From an uncultured Thermogutta sp. (lineage in GTDB: Bacteria > Planctomycetota > Planctomycetia > Pirellulales > Thermoguttaceae), in NCBI GenBank assembly GCA_937128505.1, contig CAKZMM010000059.1:1-64000 (forward strand): DNA of 64,000 bases, read 5' to 3'. Below, in pieces: positions 55,991 through 63,996 of the stretch. Positions within the stretch are counted from its first letter, which is position 1. The number at the start of each line of letters is the position of its first letter. A program made the position numbers and the translations under genes. Under the pieces are notes generated by a model. That model saw nothing but the letters and a program-made list of their open reading frames with translations. It ran no database searches and was not told the DNA's origin.

Positions 55991-57346
55991 ATGAAGCGTT
56001 TGAATCTGCGGGCACGCTTATTAAGTCCGCTTGTGATAAAGCGCAACCGCCAATCAGAGCGATCGGAATCGGTTCGTTACATATCGGGAACCACGATTCG
56101 CGGGGCTCTGGCGGCCACATACCTGCGCCTGCACGGGGAGGCGGACGAGACCTTTCGAATGCTCTTTCTTAATGAGGCGCATTGTCGCTTTGGCCCGCTT
56201 GATCCTGACACTCATCTCTTCCCCCTGACGGCACTCAGTTGCAAACGCTACGGTCGGCGGCACGGGTTGACCGACGTTTTAGTCTTAAGAACAGCTCAAC
56301 ATTTAACCAGCGGAAAGATTCCGCGAGATCTGTTTACACCGTGGACGGAATGCAAACAGTGTAAGGCCGATCTCAAACCGGAAGTGGGCTTTTGGCCTGG
56401 CGTGGTACAACAACGATTGGAAGAGGTCATGGGCGAAATGGTGGTAGCCCATGTCGGAATCGATCGAACGACGGCTACGGCGGCGAAGGGCGTTTTTTAT
56501 ACATTGGACGCCCTATTGCCGCAGGAGGGTCGTCGGGCAAACAGGCGAAATCGGCGCTCGGTTTTGGCAGCGGGCGGAAAGGATCGGGGAGAGCAAAACG
56601 CGGAGTCTGAAGCCGATTTTTACGGGTGGGTCCAAGTAAGCGAAGCCGCGGAAGCCCAGCTGCGGCTTTTGCTTGAGCAGAATGTGCCCTTTGTTGTGGG
56701 CCATCACCGGACGAGGGGATACGGGCGGCTGCGGCTTTGGGTGGACGGGAATTCCCCGGAATCGCAGGCGACGGATACCGCCGAGCGGCCTAATCAAGGT
56801 GGGAAGCGGTCCAAAGTACAGGCTTGGATCGATTGGAGCGACAAGTTTAGCAATCAGCTTGCTAGCTTGTTGAAACAGTCCGGTCACGATCAAACGCTGA
56901 AACTATCTTCGGAAGCCTTTTACTTCAGTTTGAGTTTTCCAACGGGAGCCATTTTCGTAGATCCTCTCTTGCGGTACTCGCTCGACCCGGCAACCATGAT
57001 TCCTTTTTTGCCCGATATGCTGGCTTCGGGCGAGGAGTGGTCTTGGGAACAAGGTCCAGGGAAAGCCGTAGGAGGTGAAGGGGCCATTCGCTTCATCTGT
57101 TCGGTGGCAACAGGCGAACAGCTTCGCGGTTGGAACGCTGCACATGGTTTGGCCAAACAAGATGAATGGATGTTGGCCCGGGGGTCAGTGTATCTGTACG
57201 CTTTTCAAGGTCCGTCGGCAGCACGAGAGGGGCTTTTTGAACGGTTGGCGCAGCTGGAAGCCGAAGGTGCCGGTTTGCGTCGCAACGAAGGTTATGGTGC
57301 GGTAGTGATGTGCGATCCTTTTCATGTTACATACATGAGTCAATAG
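55991..57346 (+). CDS. csx10: Csx10 RAMP protein (type III-D Cas5-like subunit)
   Basis: 451 residues; Csx10 is the subtype III-D Cas5 equivalent, holding the 5' handle of the crRNA next to Cas10. Typical elements are present: YISGTTIRGALAATYLR near residue 35, FGPLDPDTHLFPLTALSCKR, a Cys pair CKQCKADLKPE, VGIDRTTATAAKGVFYTLDAL (the conserved HxxIDR-type segment), VGHHRTRGYGRLRL (Gly-rich loop) and a second half ending RRNEGYGAVVMCDPFHV. Two RAMP-like halves are therefore visible. The ribosome site is GGAGAGG. It sits in the middle of the operon, 12 bp before the next gene. Its presence with csx19 is the main reason for the III-D assignment. Confidence 0.88.
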   Translation: MKRLNLRARLLSPLVIKRNRQSERSESVRYISGTTIRGALAATYLRLHGEADETFRMLFLNEAHCRFGPLDPDTHLFPLTALSCKRYGRRHGLTDVLVLRTAQHLTSGKIPRDLFTPWTECKQCKADLKPEVGFWPGVVQQRLEEVMGEMVVAHVGIDRTTATAAKGVFYTLDALLPQEGRRANRRNRRSVLAAGGKDRGEQNAESEADFYGWVQVSEAAEAQLRLLLEQNVPFVVGHHRTRGYGRLRLWVDGNSPESQATDTAERPNQGGKRSKVQAWIDWSDKFSNQLASLLKQSGHDQTLKLSSEAFYFSLSFPTGAIFVDPLLRYSLDPATMIPFLPDMLASGEEWSWEQGPGKAVGGEGAIRFICSVATGEQLRGWNAAHGLAKQDEWMLARGSVYLYAFQGPSAAREGLFERLAQLEAEGAGLRRNEGYGAVVMCDPFHVTYMSQ

Positions 57347-57358
57347 GATGATCGGCTT

Positions 57359-57766
57359 ATGATGACACTCTCGCCCGATTTGGTTCGGAAGATCGAGGAA
57401 TATTGCGACAGCCAGCACGACAGCTGGCTTAAGCTTGGGGAGAAGTTAGTCCGAACTTTCGGTTACGACCGAAAGACGAGGCGGATTAGCACCCAGGTTC
57501 GGAATCTCCAGCAGACGGTGGTTTCTGCCACTAAGTTTTCCGATATCGAGGATTTCGTGAAAAATCAAATGGGCAGAGAATCACAGGGTAATTGGGGAAA
57601 AGTGGGCGATGATGTCCTCGAGCATTTGAGGAAGCTGCGAAAGGCCAGTGAGGAGTTGGATCCCGATCCGGCTCGGCAGTTCGCAATCCGGCTGCGGTTG
57701 GCGTGGGCGTGGGTTCGGGCGGTTGTCTCCCAGTACCTTTACGAGATTGCTCAGCAGCAAATGTAG
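57359..57766 (+). CDS. Small helical protein, probable Csm2/Cas11-type subunit
   Basis: 135 residues, all helical and charged (DLVRKIEEYCDSQHDSWLKLGEKLVRTF, VLEHLRKLRKASEELD), with a Trp/Arg-rich end (LRLAWAWVRAVVSQYLYEIAQQQ). Size, predicted fold and position after csx10 fit the small subunit (Cas11) that lines the belly of type III complexes and touches the target RNA. Direct sequence identity to Csm2 is not obvious by eye, so this rests on position. The start could be ATG 57359 or 57362. The next gene begins 12 bp after the stop. Confidence 0.7.
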   Translation: MMTLSPDLVRKIEEYCDSQHDSWLKLGEKLVRTFGYDRKTRRISTQVRNLQQTVVSATKFSDIEDFVKNQMGRESQGNWGKVGDDVLEHLRKLRKASEELDPDPARQFAIRLRLAWAWVRAVVSQYLYEIAQQQM

Positions 57767-57777
57767 AGGATCAGAAA

Positions 57778-58299
57778 ATGAATCGCCTCGGTTTAGACCT
57801 GGATCGCTTTTGCGATGATAAGTTAGGCGAAGCGGCCGAGCAACTGTTCGGAAAAATCCAAACCGGCGATAAGCCCCCCGTGGGAAGAACACAGATTTAC
57901 GGGTTGCGGCAGATCGCTGAGCAGGGGCCTTCTAAGGTTAAGGAGTTTGCCGAAAAACAGGGGGAGCGAGCGGAAAGACGTAGAAGTAAAGGTGCTCTGG
58001 AGGAAAAAGAGTTTTGGAGGAAAATCAGCGAATTTTTGGGGCCGGAAAAAAAAGGCACACTGACTCTGGAGGAATTGATCAAGCAGTTCTTGATGCCCGC
58101 TGCAGAAGCTCTTGAAGTGGGGGCTGGCTCGCCGGAGCAAGGTGCCACGACAGGAAGTCGCCCGACAGCTCATCAAAAGACGATGCTCGAGCAACTCAAA
58201 AAAGAAGTCATCCCTTTGTTCTTTCGGCGTTTTTGTGTGCACTATTGTCACGTATTTCGAAATCAGCTATTCGAAAGTGCTAAGAGAGGCGGGAACTAA
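57778..58299 (+). CDS. Unknown 173-residue protein in the type III-D operon
   Basis: I do not recognise this family. It is basic and mostly helical, with a Lys/Arg/Glu-rich centre (EKQGERAERRRSKGALEEKEF). A short flexible Gly/Thr segment (GAGSPEQGATTGSRPTA) comes before a last helix pair (LEQLKKEVIPLFFRRFCVHYCHVFRNQL). There is no zinc, nuclease or HTH motif. GAGGAT before ATG 57778 supports the start; the frame open to 57703 overlaps the previous gene and is rejected. It begins 12 bp after one operon gene and ends 3 bp before the next, so coexpression is near certain. It could be a second small subunit or an accessory protein. Confidence 0.72.
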   Translation: MNRLGLDLDRFCDDKLGEAAEQLFGKIQTGDKPPVGRTQIYGLRQIAEQGPSKVKEFAEKQGERAERRRSKGALEEKEFWRKISEFLGPEKKGTLTLEELIKQFLMPAAEALEVGAGSPEQGATTGSRPTAHQKTMLEQLKKEVIPLFFRRFCVHYCHVFRNQLFESAKRGGN

Positions 58300-58301
58300 A
58301 T

Positions 58302-58715
58302 ATGGCGACGGCACAAAAAGCTTTCAGCCACACGCATCTGGAAAGGCGGATTCGCATTTCCACCCTGCTGGAGTTCGATACAGCGTGGCGAATCGGCTCC
58401 GGCAAGGAAGGGGAAACCATGAGCGATCTGGGCGTCGTGCTCGACCCGCAAGGACAGCCCGTTTTGCCGGGCTCGTCGTTAAAGGGAAAACTGCGAAGTA
58501 CTTGTGAAACCTTTGCTGATGGTTTGGGTATGACCGCCTGCCTGTTGAACTCCGAGGTTTCAACGGTGAAATGCGTGAGTGACGTCAATTATTACAAACG
58601 ACAGGCGGATAAGTACCAAAGCGCGGTCGAAAAAGGTGTTGAAAGCCAGTTGAGCTGGATTGATGAAAACACGTGTGACGTGTGCAAGCTTTTTGGGTCG
58701 CCGGTTCTTGCCTAG
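58302..58715 (+). CDS. Csm3-like RAMP, first part, ended by an in-frame TAG
   Basis: 137 codons up to a TAG at 58713-58715. This is the N-terminal half of a Csm3-like Cas7: FDTAWRIGSGKEGETMSDLGVV with Asp42 in the catalytic position, VLPGSSLKGKLRSTCE (PGSSLKG at 56-62), and TCDVCKLFGSPVLA just before the stop. The same frame continues without a break for 146 more codons with family-typical sequence, so the TAG interrupts one gene rather than ending it. Possible explanations are a sequencing error, a recent nonsense mutation or stop-codon readthrough. The start is two bases after the previous stop (TAAATATG). Confidence 0.8.
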   Translation: MATAQKAFSHTHLERRIRISTLLEFDTAWRIGSGKEGETMSDLGVVLDPQGQPVLPGSSLKGKLRSTCETFADGLGMTACLLNSEVSTVKCVSDVNYYKRQADKYQSAVEKGVESQLSWIDENTCDVCKLFGSPVLA

Positions 58716-59153
58716 CGAATTCGTGTCAGTGACGGCCAGTTGGTCGAGTGGGCCTCGATTATTCAAATTCGTGATGGCGTGGTAATCGACCGCGATAGCC
58801 ACACGGCGGTGGATGGTCTCAAGTACGATTATGAAGTAGTTCCCGCGGGGGCAGTTTTCAAGGTAATCATTGAAGTGGATAATCCCACCGATCAGGATCT
58901 TGCTTTGTTAGGGGCCGCTTTGTTCGATTGGTCCTGCGGGAACTCGTTGGGTGGCTTCACAAGCCGAGGGTTAGGACGATTCCATTTGCGGTCGATTGAG
59001 GTTGGGGAAATCGATTTGACGGTACCGGAGCATCGTGTGCGTTTCTTGACTGCGACCAAGCCTGAGGATCGTTTTGTCGCGGTACCAGATTGGAAGGATT
59101 ATTTTCAAGCGCGGATCAATCGCAGGCTTCAGAGTTCCGGGGGCAATAGTTAG
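58716..59153 (+). pseudogene. Csm3-like RAMP, remainder after the in-frame TAG
   Basis: In-frame continuation of the preceding RAMP (146 residues to the stop at 59151-59153). It begins RIRVSDGQLVEWASI, which normally follows the LFGSP motif of Csm3, then gives VIDRDSHTAVDGLKYDYEVVPAGAVF (thumb region) and GGFTSRGLGRFHLRSIEVG (Gly-rich loop). The nearest in-frame alternative start is a TTG at 58740 with no ribosome site, so independent translation is unlikely. Selection on the downstream frame looks intact: no further stops and conserved motifs. That argues the interruption is recent or artefactual. Confidence 0.75.
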
Positions 59154-59173
59154 GGCATAAGGAGTAAGCGGGA

Positions 59174-60124
59174 ATGTTGCGCAAATGGTTGTGTCAAGCA
59201 GAGGTGAATCTGGATATCTATCCGGTGGATCCTTTGCTTATCAAAAGTGGCTATGCGACATTGGATGCAGCCGACATGGTCCCGGTCAGTACCGTCCGGA
59301 ATGGAAAACGGACCTATTTTCTGCCGGGCACCTCATTGAAAGGTGTGCTGCGAAGCCATTTCGAGCGGATTTGCCGGAGTTTGCTCCCCCGGAGTGTGTG
59401 TATTCCGTACTATGACCCAGGGCGAATTTCCCCGAAAGATATTCCTGTGGATGAAGAGCGCCAGTCGTTCGGGTGCGGGTTTCGTCAGCCGGAATCGGGC
59501 CCTAATAACTCGGCCACTGCTTACCGGGATTCCTGCGCTGCGTGTCGGCTATTCGGCTCTCTCCGATTTACCGGTCGGCTGAGTATTGGCGATGCCTTTG
59601 CCTCGGCGGAAAAGCCGCCGATACCGGAGCTTCGCAATGGTGTGGGGATCGATCGTTTTACTGGAGGAACGGTTCCCGGGGTGCTTTTCGATCTGCAAGT
59701 GCTGGTTGGCGGCAAATACGAGACGTCGATTCGCTTGGTAAACTTCGAGCTTTGGCAATTGGCAGCACTCAATTTTTTGCTCCGCGATTTGCAGGATGAG
59801 CTTATTACCCTGGGATCTGGGCGGAGCCGAGGATTGGGGCGTGTGCGGGGCGAGGTGACGCGGTATCAATTGCTGTACTTGCGGCTCCAACAATCGGTGC
59901 GCGGCTTGGGTCAACGGGCTACCCCGGAAGAACAAGAAGCTTACAGGCTTCATCCCTGGACACCCGAGCCGCCAATTCCGCTTCCCGAGGGTCGCTTTTC
60001 CGGACTTCGTCACACCTACGATGTTTCTCAGAATTGGGCGGAACTCTTGCGGCCCTTGGTTCCAGCGTGTGAGGATTTCTTGGTTTGGCACGGTGGTCCG
60101 AAAGGGATTTGTTCCCGGAGTTGA
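59174..60124 (+). CDS. Csm3-like RAMP (Cas7-family) protein
   Basis: 316 residues. The N-terminal RAMP core has DPLLIKSGYATLDAADMVPV with Asp34 in the Csm3 catalytic position, and FLPGTSLKGVLRSHFER (PGTSLKG at 51-57). Then come SCAACRLFGSLRFTGRLSIGDA, NGVGIDRFTGGTVPGVLFDLQV (thumb) and LGSGRSRGLGRVRGE (Gly-rich loop). About 90 residues beyond the core (from TRYQLLYLRLQQ) are unassigned. The ribosome site is AAGGAG. It is 20 bp downstream of the interrupted RAMP and is therefore the third Cas7-type gene in the operon. Type III-D complexes commonly contain several different Cas7 subunits. Confidence 0.87.
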   Translation: MLRKWLCQAEVNLDIYPVDPLLIKSGYATLDAADMVPVSTVRNGKRTYFLPGTSLKGVLRSHFERICRSLLPRSVCIPYYDPGRISPKDIPVDEERQSFGCGFRQPESGPNNSATAYRDSCAACRLFGSLRFTGRLSIGDAFASAEKPPIPELRNGVGIDRFTGGTVPGVLFDLQVLVGGKYETSIRLVNFELWQLAALNFLLRDLQDELITLGSGRSRGLGRVRGEVTRYQLLYLRLQQSVRGLGQRATPEEQEAYRLHPWTPEPPIPLPEGRFSGLRHTYDVSQNWAELLRPLVPACEDFLVWHGGPKGICSRS

Positions 60125-60297
60125 CGAAATCAGGGTCGCAAGAGAGATGGCTCCCTCGGGGCAAGCCAACGGGAAGTGGGCAATGTGTAAATAGTGCGGG
60201 TGTCATAGGTTCTCCGACACATCGTGTAAGAGGATTAATCTTGTAAGAGGATTAAGGACCAAGCCCCAGCCACGCGGAGCTTTTGCAGGTCAGAACG

Positions 60298-60888
60298 ATG
60301 ACGAAGGTTCAAGCCGCGGATTTGACTTGGGAGCAATTTGCTCAACTGCTTCGCGATTTGAATCGCGGGCCTGATGCACCCAAATTGCGCGGGTGGTTGG
60401 AGTGGCCGGACGGATGCTCCTTTGACTGGTGGACCTCATGGAATAGCGAGATCGCATGTTATTGTGCGTGGCAACGCCCACGACGCAAAAACTTTTCCAC
60501 AGTTGTTCCCGAGGCAACTGCCGGACGAATCTTTGCTCCTGATGGACAACTTCAATGGCGGGTGCTTCCCGGGGAAAGGGACACCAGAATTTGGCGGGTG
60601 GTATTTATCGGCTCAAACCAGTGGTGGCAGGATGCTCAGTTGGCCGGCTTCAGAGATTTTTCCGATCAGTTTTCCGCTTGCTCCATCCGTCGTTGCCAAT
60701 ATTACCTTTGGGGGTTGCACAGTCCGATTTCTCCTGGCGAATGGGTGGAGCTGCGTATCCCTCAACGATTTAGTTACCCCGTCGAAAAGCCGTGCCGCGG
60801 TGTGCGAATTGAAGTAGAGGATTTTCTTAACAGTGTCGGTGAAGTCGTCCTGAGTCGTTGGTGCGACTTGATACCGGTGGACGAATAG
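60298..60888 (+). CDS. csx19: Csx19-family type III-D protein
   Basis: 196 residues from ATG 60298. The pattern fits Csx19: an early segment with EIACYCAWQRPRRKNF, then ATAGRIFAPDGQLQWRVLPG (the family has FxxxGELRW-like sequence here). Next is WRVVFIGSNQWW, then CQYYLWGLHSPISPGEWVELRIPQRFSYPV and a final VRIEVEDFLNSVGEVVLSRWCDLIPV. Csx19 is confined to subtype III-D and is thought to be part of, or associated with, the effector complex; its biochemical role is not established. A 17-bp duplication (60225-60257) lies in the 173-bp gap upstream. AGGT eight bases before the ATG supports this start over a TTG at 60283. Confidence 0.78.
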   Translation: MTKVQAADLTWEQFAQLLRDLNRGPDAPKLRGWLEWPDGCSFDWWTSWNSEIACYCAWQRPRRKNFSTVVPEATAGRIFAPDGQLQWRVLPGERDTRIWRVVFIGSNQWWQDAQLAGFRDFSDQFSACSIRRCQYYLWGLHSPISPGEWVELRIPQRFSYPVEKPCRGVRIEVEDFLNSVGEVVLSRWCDLIPVDE

Positions 60889-61361
60889 CGAGATAATCGC
60901 CTTGAATCCTTTGGTTCTTTGCTCCCATGATTCTCCGGCGGTTGAAAAAGCCGGGGTGGTCAGCGCGGGGTTGACGCATCCATTGTCAAAATCAAGGCAA
61001 CTAAACTTACGCACGGATGCACGGGGTGAATAAGCGGCTTATTGCAGGTGGGTAGCAGTTTCATTTGACGGAGTAATGCCGTTCTATCGCCGGCAGTATC
61101 CGCAAAGCGTTAAGCTCACCAATTGGATGTCGCAGGTAAATATGTCGCAGGTAAATATGTTTTGGGCGAATGCACCGGAAGTTTTTCCGTCGGCCCGAAC
61201 GGAGGTCGAAAGCAACGCGAGTCGAGGGTGCTGATTGCATGCTAGGGCGATCGTCCGTCATGGCTTCCAAAGGAAACGAATTAACCATTTTGATTCCCCG
61301 GTTGTTTTGATCGCTCGGTGGTTCAATTGAAGGGATCATTTGCACAAGCGAGGCACTCGTC
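60889..61361. other. Gap inside the cas gene cluster
   Basis: 473 bp before the last cas gene. A 15-bp tandem duplication (61127-61141, 61142-61156: ATGTCGCAGGTAAAT) is present. No CRISPR repeat and no gene are seen. The last RAMP gene may have its own promoter here. Confidence 0.6.
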
Positions 61362-62489
61362 ATGCCCCAAGGAGAGCAGTTTTGGAATCCATATCGGTGG
61401 GTGACTTTGGATCCAAAAAGGCCGATTGAGCGGAAGGAACCCACTTACCATCACCAGTTTCGTGGGTGCTGTGGGTGTATTTGGTGTGAGCTTGAGACTC
61501 TCACGCCACTTGTCATCGGTGATGGCCAACAGGGATTCATTCGGCATAAAGGCACAAACCGCCCTTACATCCCCGGCACCTCACTCAAAGGAGCCATTCG
61601 CAGTTTAGCCGAGGTTGTTGGCAATGGAAATGCACCATTTGATTCACAAAAATCTTGGGTCGATTTTGCTCATGCTGTAGACCAAGCGCTTTGGCAGGAA
61701 AAAGGAAAAGACGTTTGGGATATTGTTTCTCGGACCTTTGGGTACTTGCACGCTCGCACAGTCTTCGCTGGATTAATCCGCTTTTCGGATGCCGAGTTGG
61801 TTGCGGCGCAAACGGCAACTCCGGCGTGGCCGAAATTTAAGGTCGCGGTGGGTCAGCCTAAGCCCGATCGCCACAAGCCTTTTTATCCTAATCAAGACCG
61901 CCGAAAATTTTACCATCACATTCCCGGGACGGACCGGCTTACACCTCCTCATCCGGGGATTAAGCAGACTACAGAGCCCGAGGCGGCACCCCCGGGCACT
62001 CGTTTCGCGTTCACTGTCGATTTCGAGAATCTGCGGAAGGAGGAATTAGCTCTCTTGGTCTATTGCTTGATACTTGAGGAGGAAGTCACGGTCGAGTTGA
62101 GCCCGGCTGCGCTTGGTAAAACAAATCCGGCTGCTCAGGGGGTGATCCTTAAGGGGCCGCTGCGGCATAAGATCGGTGGGTGCAAACCGCATGGCGGGGG
62201 AAGTGTCCGCATCCAAATCACAAAACTTTTGCTTCGCGAAGATCCAGCGGCGCGCTATCGCGGTGGGCAAACGGCTGAAAAAATTTTCGAGGGCCCATCA
62301 CTCGCCGAGTTGGTGTCCACTTTGACCGAGCCAATTCGGAATCGCTCGGATCGCACCATGAAGGAACTCCGGGCCATGCTGATCTATACGCCCGATGATC
62401 CCCGGCGACCGATCAATTATCCAACGTATCAATGGTTTCAAGATGCAAAAAGAACGGGGCAATCGCCGCCGCTAAAACCTACCATTTAG
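61362..62489 (+). CDS. TIGR03986-type CRISPR RAMP protein
   Basis: 375 residues. It starts with FWNPYRWVTLDP, the NPYxFVxL opening typical of TIGR03986 CRISPR RAMP proteins. An N-terminal CCGCIWC cluster follows (with ELETLTPLVIGDG), then PYIPGTSLKGAIRSLAEVV, the RAMP motif. A long insertion (AGLIRFSDAELVAA to the PKPDRHKPFYPNQ stretch) and a late GGCKPHGGGSVRIQITKLLL Gly-rich loop are also present. No Asp sits at the Csm3 catalytic position, so it may be structural rather than a slicer. It is separated from csx19 by 473 bp, but it is on the same strand and is the usual last gene of III-D loci. The start is the ATG at 61362; a weak GAGG precedes it. Confidence 0.83.
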   Translation: MPQGEQFWNPYRWVTLDPKRPIERKEPTYHHQFRGCCGCIWCELETLTPLVIGDGQQGFIRHKGTNRPYIPGTSLKGAIRSLAEVVGNGNAPFDSQKSWVDFAHAVDQALWQEKGKDVWDIVSRTFGYLHARTVFAGLIRFSDAELVAAQTATPAWPKFKVAVGQPKPDRHKPFYPNQDRRKFYHHIPGTDRLTPPHPGIKQTTEPEAAPPGTRFAFTVDFENLRKEELALLVYCLILEEEVTVELSPAALGKTNPAAQGVILKGPLRHKIGGCKPHGGGSVRIQITKLLLREDPAARYRGGQTAEKIFEGPSLAELVSTLTEPIRNRSDRTMKELRAMLIYTPDDPRRPINYPTYQWFQDAKRTGQSPPLKPTI

Positions 62490-62652
62490 CAGCCAAAGTC
62501 ATAAAACGACCGTTCTTTCCGACGAGGCAGAGGCCCCAGCGAGTTTTTCACCGTCGGCGCAGATAGGTGCCGTCGTTTCAATTCGGGCGAATGCGCCGCT
62601 ATCTCGCGAAAAATCACGACGCCCTACGTCATTTGTTTAGCGCGCTATTTGT

Positions 62653-63996
62653 TTAGCGCGCTGCCTGGATGTCATAGCACCACAGCGTGTCGTGGTAGCG
62701 AAGATACAGGCGACCGTCGCAAATCACCGGATGGGCCCAGGCGTCCCTAATTCGCTGTTGTGCGGGAAGTCGAAATTGGCTCACCAATCGGAAACCGAAT
62801 CGCCCTACTTCTAAAAGAGCAACCTTCCCGGTCTCGTCGAGTACGTATAGGCGGCCATCGGCATAGATCGCTGCGCCGGTGGTTAAGTCTTTGAATTCCC
62901 CCAGTGTTTGTCCGGTTTTCCAGTCGATGGCAAACCACCATTTTGCTTGCCGATAACCACCGATGTAGAGAACTCCATCCAGGAATACGCCGCAGCCGGT
63001 TACCGTGTCGACGGGATGAGTCCAGAGGTGTTCCAGACGCCAGCTTCCCTCGGAAGGCTGCAAACGGTATAGCCGCCCCAAATGGGTATAGGGTGTCACA
63101 TAAAAGAGACACCCATCGCCGAAAATGGGCGTGGCTACGTTGGTATCGAAACGGTTTCGCATGGGCTGTGCCCAGAGGAGCTGACCGGTATCGACATCCA
63201 CCCCGAAGGCGTGGCCGGCCGAGCAGGTCGTGATCAGACGTTTGCCGCCCCAGCGGAACAGGATCGGAGAAGCGTGGGAAACGAAATCATCCGGGATCGG
63301 CGGCGTGAGCCATTTTATTTCCGCGGAGTTTTTGTCGATGGCGACCATAAAAGCCTTCTCCCCACCGGGAGTCAGGATCAAATGATCCCCATCCACAAGG
63401 AGGCATTCGCTCAATCCCCAGGTGATTCCGCGGCTGCGAAACCGCTCTATCATATCCAGGGCCCACAGTTCCCGCCCGGTGGTTGCCTCCAAACATGCGA
63501 CGCGACCGTGGGCATTACTGTGATAGAGTCGGCCCTCGGAGTACGCGCAACAAGCCCGCGAGCCCGGATAAGGACCCGTCCAAGCTCGGCCGTTGGTGGT
63601 CTTCCAAAGTAGGTTGCCGGAAGTGTCGAAGGCGAAGATCACCAATTGCTCGTCGATATCCCCTGTGATGAACAAGCGGTTTCCCACCACAATCGGGGAT
63701 GACCACCCCTGACCTAAGCCCCCGACTTTCCAGAGCAATTTCGGTCCGCCATCCGGCCATCGTGGGAGCAAGCCGGTTTCGTCGCTGATGCCGTCCCGCC
63801 GCCTCCCCCGCCATTGGGGCCAGCCCGGCTCAGGCGAAGCGATCAAGCCCGATTGCTCCGAGTTTATCTCCGACTTGTTGCTCCTTTGAAATAGTCCAAC
63901 TAGGGCAGCCTTCGTGTAAAGCCCTGCCGGGCGGCTTTCCGTACCGGGCGGGGCTTTCGCGCGTAAGGATGGGTCAAATTCCGCCGCACAGCACAA
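62653..63996 (-). CDS. PQQ-type beta-propeller repeat protein (5' end at window edge)
   Basis: 447 residues readable; the 5' end may continue beyond the window, since no signal peptide is visible and the frame reaches position 63996 of 64000. From about residue 55 it reads PEPGWPQWRGRRRDGISDETGLLPRWP, the usual opening of planctomycete secreted propellers. Blades follow: LLWKVGGLGQGWSSPIVV, AFDTSGNLLWKT, EATTGRELWALDM, DVDTGQLLWAQPM and DWKTGQTLGEFKD. No PQQ-dehydrogenase catalytic residues are apparent. It is convergent with the cas operon and has no evident functional tie to it. A 16-bp perfect duplication (62631-62662) spans its 3' end. Confidence 0.85.
   Translation of the reverse strand: MCCAAEFDPSLRAKAPPGTESRPAGLYTKAALVGLFQRSNKSEINSEQSGLIASPEPGWPQWRGRRRDGISDETGLLPRWPDGGPKLLWKVGGLGQGWSSPIVVGNRLFITGDIDEQLVIFAFDTSGNLLWKTTNGRAWTGPYPGSRACCAYSEGRLYHSNAHGRVACLEATTGRELWALDMIERFRSRGITWGLSECLLVDGDHLILTPGGEKAFMVAIDKNSAEIKWLTPPIPDDFVSHASPILFRWGGKRLITTCSAGHAFGVDVDTGQLLWAQPMRNRFDTNVATPIFGDGCLFYVTPYTHLGRLYRLQPSEGSWRLEHLWTHPVDTVTGCGVFLDGVLYIGGYRQAKWWFAIDWKTGQTLGEFKDLTTGAAIYADGRLYVLDETGKVALLEVGRFGFRLVSQFRLPAQQRIRDAWAHPVICDGRLYLRYHDTLWCYDIQAAR

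Noticed and set aside
62490-62652. GTTTCAATTCGGG near 62576 as a CRISPR repeat
   Set aside because: It resembles the start of some type III repeats, but occurs only once with no periodic partner.
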